A stretch of DNA of 39,037 bases, taken from assembly GCA_002394125.1 (NCBI GenBank), contig DGSY01000204.1, positions 13,846 through 52,882 on the forward strand, given 5' to 3'. How positions within the stretch are numbered: the first letter of the stretch is position 1; every line of letters begins with the position of its first letter. The position numbers were made by a program, and so were the translations under genes. Below, one piece after another: positions 1 through 7,647 of the stretch. Under the pieces are notes generated by a model that was given only the letters and a program-made list of their open reading frames with translations, did not search any database and was not told where the DNA came from. The stretch comes from Ruminococcus sp. UBA4350 (lineage in GTDB: Bacteria; Bacillota; Clostridia; Oscillospirales; Ruminococcaceae).

Positions 1-60
1 AACGGTCGCAAGGTTCTGGCTCGCCGCCGTGCAAAGGGTCGTGCAAAGCTGACCTACTGA
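1..60 (+). CDS. rpmH: 50S ribosomal protein L34, C-terminal end (partial)
   Basis: The first 20 codons of the window read NGRKVLARRRAKGRAKLTY and then TGA. This is the Arg/Lys-rich tail typical of ribosomal protein L34, a 44-50 residue component of the large subunit. The start lies outside the window. The gene directly precedes rnpA, as in most bacteria, and a short hairpin with a T-run separates the two. Confidence 0.95.
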   Translation, partial: NGRKVLARRRAKGRAKLTY

Positions 61-78
61 TCCGATCCGCAAGTAAGA

Positions 79-106
79 GGGCCACAAGCATTTGTGGTCC
101 TTTTTT
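79..106 (+). terminator. Hairpin plus T-run between rpmH and rnpA
   Basis: A 9-bp stem (79-87 with 92-100, one G-T pair) closes a 4-base loop and is followed by six T residues (101-106). It has the form of an intrinsic terminator. rnpA has no obvious promoter of its own between this hairpin and its start, so I infer partial read-through: an attenuator that lowers rnpA expression relative to rpmH. Confidence 0.7.
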
Positions 107-121
107 ACTAGGAGAATACCT

Positions 122-532
122 ATGGTCTTTACGCAAACACTCAACCGGAATGCGGATTTTCAGCGGCTCTACCATACAGGTGCATTCTGCTCGCTCGGCA
201 GTGCGCTGCTCTATGTCATGCCGAACGGCCTGCCCTATAACCGGCTCGGGATCACCGCCGGAAAAAAAATCGGCAATGCCGTCAAACGCAACCGCGCAAA
301 GCGCATCATCCGCGCTGCCTATACCGCCGCGGAAATGCAGATGCCCGTCGGGATCGACCTTGTGGTCGTCGCCCGCAGCACTTTGCCGGAGCAGTCCTCT
401 GTCATTCTGACAGAGAAATTCTGTACCCGCGCCGCCGCACACTGCAATGCAGTCAGCAGCGGAGAGATCCCCTGCGGACAGAATCCGCGGCATAAGAAAA
501 AGCACGGCGGAAAGCCCGCGCAAAGCAAATGA
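122..532 (+). CDS. rnpA: Ribonuclease P protein component
   Basis: This 136-residue protein is the basic subunit that helps the RNase P RNA mature tRNA 5' ends. The family signature is clear in the middle: [20 protein letters not shown] followed by KRIIRAAY, which is the RNR motif helix. I chose ATG 122 over an upstream in-frame ATG at 92 because AGGAG (110-114) sits just before 122, and because 92 would lie inside the terminator hairpin. The N-terminus [17 protein letters not shown] then matches the family. The C-terminal 30 residues are a basic, poorly conserved tail. The stop overlaps the yidD start by four bases (ATGA), indicating translational coupling. Confidence 0.95.
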   Translation: MVFTQTLNRNADFQRLYHTGAFCSLGSALLYVMPNGLPYNRLGITAGKKIGNAVKRNRAKRIIRAAYTAAEMQMPVGIDLVVVARSTLPEQSSVILTEKFCTRAAAHCNAVSSGEIPCGQNPRHKKKHGGKPAQSK

Positions 533-888
533 AGCTGCTGCGGCATATTTATTCGGCACCGATCCGCTTTTACAGAAAGCATATCTCCCCGCATTTTCCT
601 GCGGTCTGCCGCTATCGGCCAAGCTGTTCGGCCTATGCGCTCGGCGCGATCGAACGCTTCGGCATCATCCGCGGCACATGGCTCGGCTTTCTCCGGATCT
701 GCCGGTGCAATCCGTTTTCTCACGGCGGCTGGGATCCCGTTCCGATCCGGTTCGACCTGTTTGGCCGGCATAAGATCCCGCAGCCCGATCCGCTGTCCCC
801 TGCGCAGCGCCATGCACTGGAATATGAATGGCTGCTCGCGCACCGTACAAAATGGCGCGGAATAAAAAAATACCGCTCCAAACACTGA
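529..888 (+). CDS. yidD: Membrane protein insertion efficiency factor YidD
   Basis: This 119-residue protein belongs to the YidD family, small membrane-associated proteins encoded between rnpA and yidC that aid YidC-dependent insertion. The conserved core is visible: [20 protein letters not shown], then [10 protein letters not shown], then an RICRCNPF segment followed by GGWDPVP. Conserved cysteines and the Arg-rich amphipathic N-terminus are present. It is somewhat longer than the usual 70-90 residues because of a C-terminal tail after the GGxDPVP motif. It starts inside the rnpA stop (ATGA overlap). Confidence 0.93.
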   Translation: MKLLRHIYSAPIRFYRKHISPHFPAVCRYRPSCSAYALGAIERFGIIRGTWLGFLRICRCNPFSHGGWDPVPIRFDLFGRHKIPQPDPLSPAQRHALEYEWLLAHRTKWRGIKKYRSKH

Positions 889-912
889 ATCAACCGAACG
901 GAGGCAAACAAC

Positions 913-2046
913 TTGGGTCTCATCGCAACTGTAATGGGCTGGGTCATGTATCTGTTCTATCAGATCATTCCGAGCTACGGTATCTGTATCATTCTGTTTT
1001 CTATCACGGTCAAGCTGCTGACGCTGCCTGCGACCTACAAAATGCAGGTCAATCAGGCAAGACAGTCTCTGCTTGCACCGAAGCTCGAAAAGCTCCGCAA
1101 ATCCTATGCGAATAATCAGCAGCGCCTTCAGGAGGAGCAGAACAAGCTCTTTCAGGCAGAGGGCATCAACCAGACAGCGGGCTGTCTCGGCTCGTTCCTG
1201 ACAATGATCCTGATCCTCGGTGTTTATCAGGTCGTTATGCGTCCGCTGACCTATGTTCTGCGCATCGGCTCCGAGCAGATCACAGAGGCAACGAATCTGC
1301 TTTCGGATTGGCTCACGACACAGAATATCACGGAGAAATATCTCAGCAGCAGACCTGAGCTGATTATTCTGAAATATCTCAAAACGAATCCGGATGTCTT
1401 CAGTTCGATTCCCGGCTTCAATGAGAAGCTCGCGAATTTCAACAACAACTTCCTCGGCTTCGACCTTGCCGGTGTGCCTTCGCTGCATCCGGAGAACGGC
1501 TGGAGCTTTACCGCACTCATGCTCGTGCTGCTGCCGGTCATTTCGGCTGTCATCCAGCTTATCACAACATTCGTAACGCAGAATCACAGCAAAAAATCAA
1601 ATCCCGCAGCACCGCAGATGGGTGCCATGAACCTCATGCTCTATCTTTCGCCGCTCTTCACGATCTGGATCGGTATGTCCGTTCCGGCAGGTCTGAGCTT
1701 CTACTGGCTCGCAAACGGTGTCATTTCGCTTGTTGTCCAGCTGATGCTCTACCGCTATCTCTCCGGTGAGCGTCTGCTGAAGATCAATGAACGCGAAAAG
1801 CAGAAGCAGCTCGCAAAGGGGCCGACATGGATGCAGCGCATGATGGAACAGTCCGCACAGATGCAGGCCGAACAGAACGGCAACCGCTCCGATTCCAACC
1901 GTACCCGCTACACAGACGGTGACGACGGAATGTCCCGCAAGGAGCGCGCGGAATATGAAAAAACGCTGATTGAAGCAGCCAGAAAACGCGCTGCTTTGAA
2001 ATACGGGGATGCAGTTCCTGAGGATACGAAATCAGATGAACAGTAA
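913..2046 (+). CDS. yidC: Membrane protein insertase YidC/Oxa1 family
   Basis: This 377-residue protein inserts and folds inner-membrane proteins, alone or with SecYEG. It starts at TTG 913, preceded by CGGAGG at about 899-904. A first hydrophobic stretch (about residues 3-30) leads directly into the membrane segment GICIILFSITVKLLTLPATY. Lys34 there occupies the place where Gram-positive YidC proteins usually carry the positively charged groove Arg. A charged cytoplasmic hairpin follows (LAPKLEKLRKSYANNQQRLQ), then further membrane segments near residues 95-115, 200-220, 240-255 and 260-285. The C-terminal 100 residues are hydrophilic and basic. There is no lipoprotein signal, unlike many Gram-positive homologues. 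It lies between yidD and jag, the usual setting. Confidence 0.95.
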   Translation: MGLIATVMGWVMYLFYQIIPSYGICIILFSITVKLLTLPATYKMQVNQARQSLLAPKLEKLRKSYANNQQRLQEEQNKLFQAEGINQTAGCLGSFLTMILILGVYQVVMRPLTYVLRIGSEQITEATNLLSDWLTTQNITEKYLSSRPELIILKYLKTNPDVFSSIPGFNEKLANFNNNFLGFDLAGVPSLHPENGWSFTALMLVLLPVISAVIQLITTFVTQNHSKKSNPAAPQMGAMNLMLYLSPLFTIWIGMSVPAGLSFYWLANGVISLVVQLMLYRYLSGERLLKINEREKQKQLAKGPTWMQRMMEQSAQMQAEQNGNRSDSNRTRYTDGDDGMSRKERAEYEKTLIEAARKRAALKYGDAVPEDTKSDEQ

Positions 2047-2081
2047 ATCTCCGCAAATCTACTGAAAAGGAGATCGACCCG

Positions 2082-3113
2082 ATGACTGGAATTTTCACCG
2101 CTTCATCCGTTGATGAGGCAAAGCAGAAGGCTGCTGACGCATTCGGCGTACCGGTTTCTGCGATCACATTTCAGGTTCTGGAGGAGCCGAAGCGTTCGCT
2201 GCTCGGCGGATTATTCGGCAAAAAAGAGGAATACCGCATAGAGGCCTCCTATACGCCTGCTGTGCCTGCTCCCGCAGAGGAAGCCGAAGCAGCTGTTGAA
2301 GAAACTGTTGAAACTGTAGAAAATGCTGTTGTTTCCGAAGCCGCGGAGGAAGCTGATGCGGTCGATGATGCCGCAGATGAGCCTGAGGAGGCGGCCGGCC
2401 GGACTGATATTCCGGAGGATGTGCAGCTTGAAAAGCTGGCTGTCGGCGCTGCGTATCTCGAATCCATTCTCAAGCAGCTTGCACCGGATGTCAAGGTGAC
2501 CGGCAAGCTTGAGAACGGCATTTCCTATCAAATCGAGGGCAACGGCGCCGGCTCGCTGATCGGCAGACGCGGCGACACGCTCGATGCAATGCAGTATCTG
2601 ACGTCGATGGTCGCAAACCGCGGCGATCACGACTATGTACGCGTGACGATCGACACCTGCGGCTACCGTGAGAAGCGCAGAAAAGCGCTTCAGGAGCTCG
2701 CACAGCGCATCAGCAAGAACGTGCTCCGCTCCGGCAGAAGCATTGCACTGGAGCCGATGAACCCCTATGAGCGCCGCGTGATCCATTCTGCGGTGACTGA
2801 AATCGAGGGTGTGTCCTCACACTCGGTCGGTGAGGAGCCGAACCGCAAGGTCATCATCACAAACGATTCTGCACCGGAATACAAACGCGATGACAAGAAC
2901 GCACGCAGCTTCCGCGAGAGAGGCAGAGGCGACCGCAATGACCGCGGACGCGGCAGAGGCGGCAGACATGACCGGGGCGATCGCCGTGACCGCAGACCGA
3001 GCGGAGAGGGCCCGCGCAAGCTTGATCTTTCCACCAGCTTTGAAAAGGATTATAAGCGTCCGAAGCCGGAGGATTCCCTGAATGCCGGTGTTTACGGCAA
3101 AATTGATATTTGA
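2082..3113 (+). CDS. jag: RNA-binding protein Jag/KhpB with RGG-like tail
   Basis: This 343-residue protein has an N-terminal Jag-N domain (residues 1-57, including SLLGGLFGKKEE). A long acidic Ala/Glu linker (60-110) follows, then a KH domain with the GxxG loop in SLIGRRGDTLDAMQYL (near 160-173) and an R3H domain (NPYERRVIH, about 227-235). In streptococci and other Firmicutes KhpB pairs with KhpA to bind RNA and influence cell division and elongation. Unusually, residues 276-310 form an Arg/Gly/Asp-rich repeat tail of RG, RGG and DR dipeptides, reminiscent of RGG boxes. AAGGAG precedes ATG 2082. A terminator-like hairpin follows the gene. Confidence 0.93.
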   Translation: MTGIFTASSVDEAKQKAADAFGVPVSAITFQVLEEPKRSLLGGLFGKKEEYRIEASYTPAVPAPAEEAEAAVEETVETVENAVVSEAAEEADAVDDAADEPEEAAGRTDIPEDVQLEKLAVGAAYLESILKQLAPDVKVTGKLENGISYQIEGNGAGSLIGRRGDTLDAMQYLTSMVANRGDHDYVRVTIDTCGYREKRRKALQELAQRISKNVLRSGRSIALEPMNPYERRVIHSAVTEIEGVSSHSVGEEPNRKVIITNDSAPEYKRDDKNARSFRERGRGDRNDRGRGRGGRHDRGDRRDRRPSGEGPRKLDLSTSFEKDYKRPKPEDSLNAGVYGKIDI

Positions 3114-3120
3114 TGCTGAA

Positions 3121-3151
3121 GGGCGGTTCTTGATTGAGCCGCCCTCTGTTT
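3121..3151 (+). terminator. Hairpin between jag and mnmE
   Basis: A 9-bp GC-rich stem (3121-3129 with 3136-3144, one T-G pair) with a 6-base loop is followed by TCTGTTT. The T-run is short, so termination is probably partial. It marks a boundary between the rpmH-jag genes and mnmE, which starts only 20 bases further on. Confidence 0.55.
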
Positions 3152-3163
3152 GTAAGGAGAATT

Positions 3164-4504
3164 ATGCACACAATAGCTGCAATTTCAACGCCGGAGGCGC
3201 CCGGCGGCATTGCAATGATCCGGATATCCGGCGAACAGGCGATTCAGATTGCCGAACATATATTCGTATCATACAATCATTTAACTATATCAGAGATGGC
3301 GGGTTATACCTGTGCCTATGGCAATATCGTGGACAAAGGCGAACGCATTGACGATGTTGTTCTCACAGTATTCCGCGCACCGCACAGCTTTACGGGTGAA
3401 GACACAGTTGAGATTACCTGTCACGGCGGTCTCTATGTCAGCAAGCGAATTCTGCGTCTGCTGTTCCAGAACGGTGCAAAGCCCGCAGAAGCCGGAGAAT
3501 TCACGAAAAGAGCCTTCCTGAACGGGAAAATGTCATTATCACAGGCCGAATCCGTTATGGATATTATTTCTGCGGACGGTGAAGCAGCGCTGAAACAGGC
3601 AAATCTCGCAAAAGACGGGTATCTTGGAAAACAAATGTCCGGAATTGCTGATCGACTGGTTGATTTTATGTCAGCACTCGCCTATTGGATGGATGACGCA
3701 GAAGAATGCCCGCCGGAGCTCGAACGCGATACGCTTTCTGCAAGTCTGAATGAGATCAAACAACAGCTGGATCAGCTTGCAGCGGATTATCAAAACGGCA
3801 GGATCATTCGTGAGGGCATCCGCACTGTTCTGCTTGGCCGTCCGAATGCCGGAAAATCCTCTGTTATGAACTGGCTTTGCGGTACAGACCGCAGTATTGT
3901 GACGGATATTGCCGGAACAACACGCGATATCGTGACGGAACAGGTGAAAATCGGTGAATATACGCTTCTTTTGTCGGATACTGCCGGTTTGCGTGAAACA
4001 GATCACCAGATTGAGCAAATCGGAATCCGACAGGCTTATCAGGAACTTGAAAACTCCGAATTTGCACTCTATGTCATTGATGCAAATGAAGGAATCACGC
4101 AGGAGGACAGAGATATACTCGGCAAATGTCCGAAAAAGACTCTGATTATCTGGAATAAGACAGACCTGACAGGCTCCGAACCTCCGGATTTGCCTTTTCC
4201 TGTTCTGATGATGGCAGCGATTGAGAATCCGTCATTTAATGGGCTCTTACAGTGTCTTCGTGGAATTTTTGGAGAAGCCGTCACAAATCGTCCGCAGATC
4301 ATGAATGAACGGCAGCACTGCCTGATAGAAAGCGCGTCTGCATCAATTCATGAAGCATTGAAACTGATTGCGGACGGATCAGAGCTTGACATTCTCTATA
4401 CCTCACTTGAGGATGCAGTAAAATCGCTCCGGGAAATTAACGGCACGAATGTCGATGAGGATGTCATTAACGGCGTATTCTCAAAGTTCTGCGTGGGAAA
4501 ATGA
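3164..4504 (+). CDS. mnmE: tRNA modification GTPase MnmE
   Basis: This 446-residue protein works with MnmG to install carboxymethylaminomethyl (or aminomethyl) groups on U34 of certain tRNAs. The folate-binding N-terminal domain begins MHTIAAISTPEAPGGIAMIR. The G domain shows GRPNAGKSS (about 225-233), TTRD, DTAGLRETD and NKTDL. The protein ends in FSKFCVGK, the conserved C-terminal Cys motif. The ATG at 3164 is preceded by AAGGAGA (3154-3160) and fits the family N-terminus better than an in-frame start 30 bases upstream. The sequence is clearly more A+T-rich than the genes before it. The first parS palindrome begins at the last base of its stop codon. Confidence 0.97.
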   Translation: MHTIAAISTPEAPGGIAMIRISGEQAIQIAEHIFVSYNHLTISEMAGYTCAYGNIVDKGERIDDVVLTVFRAPHSFTGEDTVEITCHGGLYVSKRILRLLFQNGAKPAEAGEFTKRAFLNGKMSLSQAESVMDIISADGEAALKQANLAKDGYLGKQMSGIADRLVDFMSALAYWMDDAEECPPELERDTLSASLNEIKQQLDQLAADYQNGRIIREGIRTVLLGRPNAGKSSVMNWLCGTDRSIVTDIAGTTRDIVTEQVKIGEYTLLLSDTAGLRETDHQIEQIGIRQAYQELENSEFALYVIDANEGITQEDRDILGKCPKKTLIIWNKTDLTGSEPPDLPFPVLMMAAIENPSFNGLLQCLRGIFGEAVTNRPQIMNERQHCLIESASASIHEALKLIADGSELDILYTSLEDAVKSLREINGTNVDEDVINGVFSKFCVGK

Positions 4505-4525
4505 AATGTTCCACGTGGAACATTT
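4504..4525. other. parS-like centromere site 1 (perfect palindrome)
   Basis: The core at 4507-4522 reads TGTTCCACGTGGAACA, a perfect 16-bp palindrome that matches the ParB/Spo0J binding consensus. Including flanks, symmetry extends over 22 bp (4504-4525). It begins at the last base of the mnmE stop codon. Confidence 0.9.
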
Positions 4526-4578
4526 GATTATATTGCTATGTTTCACGCAGGGAATACGCCTAAACAAAACGAAATAAA

Positions 4579-4607
4579 TTGTTTCACGTGGAACAATCTG
4601 TCATAAT
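4579..4607 (+). promoter_or_regulatory. Possible promoter for mnmG overlapping parS site 2
   Basis: TTGTTT (4579-4584) and CATAAT (4602-4607) are separated by 17 bp, upstream of mnmG. The -35 match is weak. If the promoter is real, ParB bound at parS site 2 would cover the -35 element. Confidence 0.3.
4580..4595. other. parS-like centromere site 2
   Basis: The sequence TGTTTCACGTGGAACA is the parS consensus with a single asymmetric position. It lies 73 bp from site 1 in the mnmE-mnmG gap. Confidence 0.88.
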
Positions 4608-4650
4608 ATATTATATCACACGAAATACTGAATCGTGCAGAAAAATAAAA

Positions 4651-4666
4651 TGTACCACGTGGAACA
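4651..4666. other. parS-like centromere site 3
   Basis: TGTACCACGTGGAACA matches parS with one change from the perfect palindrome (A for T at the fourth base). It lies 20 bp before the mnmG start, between a possible promoter and the ribosome binding site. Confidence 0.82.
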
Positions 4667-4685
4667 TTACATACAGGAGAAAAGA

Positions 4686-6560
4686 ATGCATGAAATAATC
4701 GAATTTGATGCAGCAGTGATCGGAGCCGGTCACGCCGGGATCGAGGCTGCACTTGCAATGGCAAAAAGAGGCTGCAAAACAGCCCTGTTTACAATTTCAC
4801 TGGATCAAATCGGAAATATGCCGTGTAATCCTTCAATCGGAGGAAGCGCAAAAGGCCATTTGGTGCGCGAGATAGATGCACTCGGAGGAATCATGGGAAA
4901 GGCAGGGGATGCCTGCTGTATTCAGATGCGAATGCTCAACCTAAGCAAGGGCGTTTCAGTTCACAGTCCCCGTGCGCAGGAAGACCGGCGCGAATACCAT
5001 AGATATATGAAAAAGACGCTTGAAAACACAGAGAACCTCTATATCATTCAAACAGAGGTCGCTGATATTCAAATTGACGAAAATAACTGTGTCAAAGGCG
5101 TTGTAAACCGCTTCGGAGCCGTTTATCCGTGCAAAGCAGTCGTGATCTGTGCAGGGACATTTCTGAACGGGGTAGTCTATATCGGAAGAACAGGTGTTCC
5201 AAGCGGGCCGGATGCCTGTCTGCCGGCGGGATCGTTATCCGAAAAACTGATTTCTCATGGAATCTCGCTGCGAAGATTCAAAACCGGAACACCGTGCCGC
5301 GCACATCGCCGAAGCATTGACTTCACACAGCTGACTCCGCAATACGGTGATGAAAAACCACAGCCATTTTCATTTGAAAAGGATGCAATAGTCGCAAGAA
5401 ATGATAGTATATGCTATCTAGCCAACACTAATGAGACCACACATCAGATCATTCGCGAAAATATTGGAGAATCACCGCTGTATTCCGGTCTGATAAACGG
5501 AATCGGCCCAAGATATTGCCCGTCCATTGAGGATAAGGTCATCAGGTTTTCCGAACGCGAACGACATCAGGTATTCGTAGAGCCGACCGGTATTCATACA
5601 GACGAAATGTATTTGCAGGGATTCAGCACATCCCTGCCGGAATTTGTTCAGTTACAAATGTACCGCAGTGTAAAAGGATTTGAACATATTGAAATCATGC
5701 GTCCGGCCTATGCGATTGAATATGACTGCATCAATCCGCAATGCCTCTCACATACACTTGCATTCAAGGACTTCCACGGACTCTATGCGGCGGGACAGTT
5801 TAACGGGACATCTGGGTATGAAGAAGCCGCAGCACAGGGAATTATTGCTGGAATTAACGCCTCAGCCTATGTGAAACAGGAGAAAGAGCTCGAATTAAGC
5901 AGAAAAAGCTCCTATATCGGTACGCTGATAGACGATCTGGTCACCAAAGGAACAGAGGATCCCTACAGAATGATGACTGCGAGAAGCGAATACAGACTTT
6001 CGCTGCGCCATTCCAATGCAGATGCGCGTCTGACGCCAATCGGCCGCGAATACGGACTGATTTCCGATACAAGATGGAAGGATTTTACCGAAAAGCAGGA
6101 GCGGATCCATTCAGCGATAGAGCAGATCAGGAATAAAACAGTCACGCCGTCAGAGATAAACGCATATCTGTCTGAATGCGGGACATCGCCATTGACACAG
6201 AGCGTAAAATTGGATGCATTACTGCGCAGGCCGCAGGTTAAGTTTAATATTTTAGCAGATATATTACACTGTAACTTTGCATTACAGGGTGAGGAACCCG
6301 CAGAGGTCAGCCATATCATCAAATATGAACAGTACATCCAAAGACAGGAACAACAAAACGCGCAGTCCGCGCGCTATGAGCGCATCAAACTGCCGAAAGA
6401 CACGAACTATACAACCATTCACGGACTGTCATCGGAGGCGGTAGAAAAGCTCGGAAGGGTTCGGCCGGAAAATCTCTCACAGGCGTCCAGAATATCCGGT
6501 GTATCTCCCGCCGATATTTCCATACTCCAGACATGGCTGAAAGCCGGAGGAAAAATCTGA
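4686..6560 (+). CDS. mnmG: tRNA uridine-5-carboxymethylaminomethyl modification enzyme MnmG
   Basis: This 624-residue FAD protein (also called GidA) is the partner of MnmE in U34 modification. The N-terminal dinucleotide-binding motif is VIGAGHAGIEAA (residues 11-22). The family signatures CNPSIGGSAKGHLVREIDALGG (split here as CNPSIGGSAKGH and LVREIDALGG) and GQFNGTSGYEEAAAQG are intact, and the C-terminal helical domain ends with ISILQTWLK. ATG 4686 has AGGAGA at 4675-4680. An in-frame start at 4635 would run through parS site 3 and lacks such a site. The length equals the usual 620-630 residues. The gene ends one base into the rsmG start. Confidence 0.97.
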   Translation: MHEIIEFDAAVIGAGHAGIEAALAMAKRGCKTALFTISLDQIGNMPCNPSIGGSAKGHLVREIDALGGIMGKAGDACCIQMRMLNLSKGVSVHSPRAQEDRREYHRYMKKTLENTENLYIIQTEVADIQIDENNCVKGVVNRFGAVYPCKAVVICAGTFLNGVVYIGRTGVPSGPDACLPAGSLSEKLISHGISLRRFKTGTPCRAHRRSIDFTQLTPQYGDEKPQPFSFEKDAIVARNDSICYLANTNETTHQIIRENIGESPLYSGLINGIGPRYCPSIEDKVIRFSERERHQVFVEPTGIHTDEMYLQGFSTSLPEFVQLQMYRSVKGFEHIEIMRPAYAIEYDCINPQCLSHTLAFKDFHGLYAAGQFNGTSGYEEAAAQGIIAGINASAYVKQEKELELSRKSSYIGTLIDDLVTKGTEDPYRMMTARSEYRLSLRHSNADARLTPIGREYGLISDTRWKDFTEKQERIHSAIEQIRNKTVTPSEINAYLSECGTSPLTQSVKLDALLRRPQVKFNILADILHCNFALQGEEPAEVSHIIKYEQYIQRQEQQNAQSARYERIKLPKDTNYTTIHGLSSEAVEKLGRVRPENLSQASRISGVSPADISILQTWLKAGGKI

Positions 6561-7261
6561 TGATCTCATTTGAACAGGCAAATGCATTATTTTGCCAGAT
6601 ACAAGTCACGCTGACAGAACAACAGTATGAACTGCTGAGCCGTTACGCAAATATGCTGATTGATGAATCCAAAGTACAGAATGTCACCGCAGTCAAAACG
6701 GAATCTGAGATCTGGAAGCGCCACTTTTTGGATTCAGCATATCTGCTGACTACACTGCCCGAAACAGGCAGCATTATTGATATCGGCACCGGCGGAGGTG
6801 TACCCGGTATTCCGCTGGCCATATTATCTCCGCATCTGCAAATCACGCTGCTTGACAGTGAACTGCGGAAAATCGAATTCTGCCGAAGCGTTATTCAGGC
6901 ACTGAAACTGGATGTCAGGACTGCCGCCGGGCGTGCGGAGGAAATCGCCCGAATGCCTGAATTCGAGGGCAAGTATGATATTGTGGTATCCCGCGCAATG
7001 GCTGCGGGATCCATGCTGACAGAAGTCTCTGTCCGCTATCTGAAAGTCGGCGGCAGCCTGATCGCAATGAAGGGAAAGCAGTACAATCCGGCTGATGAGC
7101 GATTTGCAGAGGCAGCAGCAAAGCTCGGATGCAGTGTTCTGAGCGAGCAGCCGTATACGCTGGACGGGGAGTGCAAGCATCTGATCGTGCTGCAAAAGGA
7201 TACCGAAACACCGGAAATGTACCCAAGAAGATTCGCCCGTATCAAGCGCGATCCGCTTTGA
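6560..7261 (+). CDS. rsmG: 16S rRNA (guanine-527-N7)-methyltransferase RsmG
   Basis: This 233-residue enzyme (formerly GidB) uses SAM to methylate G527 in the 530 loop of 16S rRNA; loss confers low-level streptomycin resistance in many species. The N-terminus includes LLIDESKVQNVTAVKTE-type sequence (residues 32-50, here MLIDESKVQNVTAV) and RHFLDSAYL. The SAM-binding loop is IDIGTGGGVPGIPLAI. A conserved VVSRAMA segment follows. ATG 6560 shares its A with the mnmG stop (TGATG) and lies nine bases after GGAGG (6546-6550). An in-frame ATG at 6533 has no comparable site. The usual downstream neighbours in Firmicutes, parA and parB, are absent. Confidence 0.95.
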   Translation: MISFEQANALFCQIQVTLTEQQYELLSRYANMLIDESKVQNVTAVKTESEIWKRHFLDSAYLLTTLPETGSIIDIGTGGGVPGIPLAILSPHLQITLLDSELRKIEFCRSVIQALKLDVRTAAGRAEEIARMPEFEGKYDIVVSRAMAAGSMLTEVSVRYLKVGGSLIAMKGKQYNPADERFAEAAAKLGCSVLSEQPYTLDGECKHLIVLQKDTETPEMYPRRFARIKRDPL

Positions 7262-7277
7262 TGTTCCACGTGGAACA
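7262..7277. other. parS-like centromere site 4 (perfect palindrome)
   Basis: TGTTCCACGTGGAACA lies immediately after the rsmG stop codon and is identical to site 1. It is about 2.6 kb from site 3. Confidence 0.9.
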
Positions 7278-7576
7278 ATCAGGAATCCTGCCGAATAAAC
7301 CGGATTGATGCCGGATTTCAGCTGGGACAGGCAGCACAAATAGTATACATCATGTATATGTAAAACTAAAAGAAATCAGCCGGACTGCCATGCAGCGCGA
7401 ATGCAGCATCCCACTTGCTCCCCCGCTTCAAAACCCGCCTCCGAAGCGGATTTTTCAGACGGGAGAGGGGTGCTGACAGACACAGGGGAGTACCCGAACC
7501 ACTGGTTTCAAGGATGAAGAATTCCCAAAGAACCGGTAACAAAGCAATATCAAATCAATACAGATTGGATAATCTA
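7278..7576. other. Intergenic region rsmG to LCP gene
   Basis: No gene is supported here. A 65-codon reading frame (7415-7612) has no family resemblance and runs over the downstream promoter. The stretch holds parS site 4 at its left edge, the rsmG terminator (7423-7455) and, just beyond it, the consensus promoter of the LCP gene. Confidence 0.7.
7423..7455 (+). terminator. Terminator after the mnmE-mnmG-rsmG genes
   Basis: CCGCTTC (7423-7429) pairs perfectly with GAAGCGG (7443-7449) across a 13-base loop, and ATTTTT follows. An alternative shorter pairing inside the loop (CCGC with GCGG) is also possible. Confidence 0.65.
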
Positions 7577-7605
7577 TTGACAAGCCGATTGACCTGCGAT
7601 ATAAT
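7577..7605 (+). promoter_or_regulatory. Consensus sigma-A promoter for the LCP-WYL operon
   Basis: TTGACA (7577-7582) and TATAAT (7600-7605) match the consensus exactly, with a 17-bp spacer. The predicted transcript starts near 7612, about 36 bases before the LCP start codon. Confidence 0.92.
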
Positions 7606-7647
7606 AAAATAGAAGACCCAGTTGCAAAAAAAGAAAGGAAGATACAA

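Noticed and set aside
319..1587. Open frame of 422 codons on the minus strand
   Set aside because: Antisense to rnpA, yidD and yidC, all of which are clearly real.
7415..7612. Small 65-codon gene after rsmG
   Set aside because: No ribosome binding site or family match; it covers the terminator tail and both elements of a perfect promoter.
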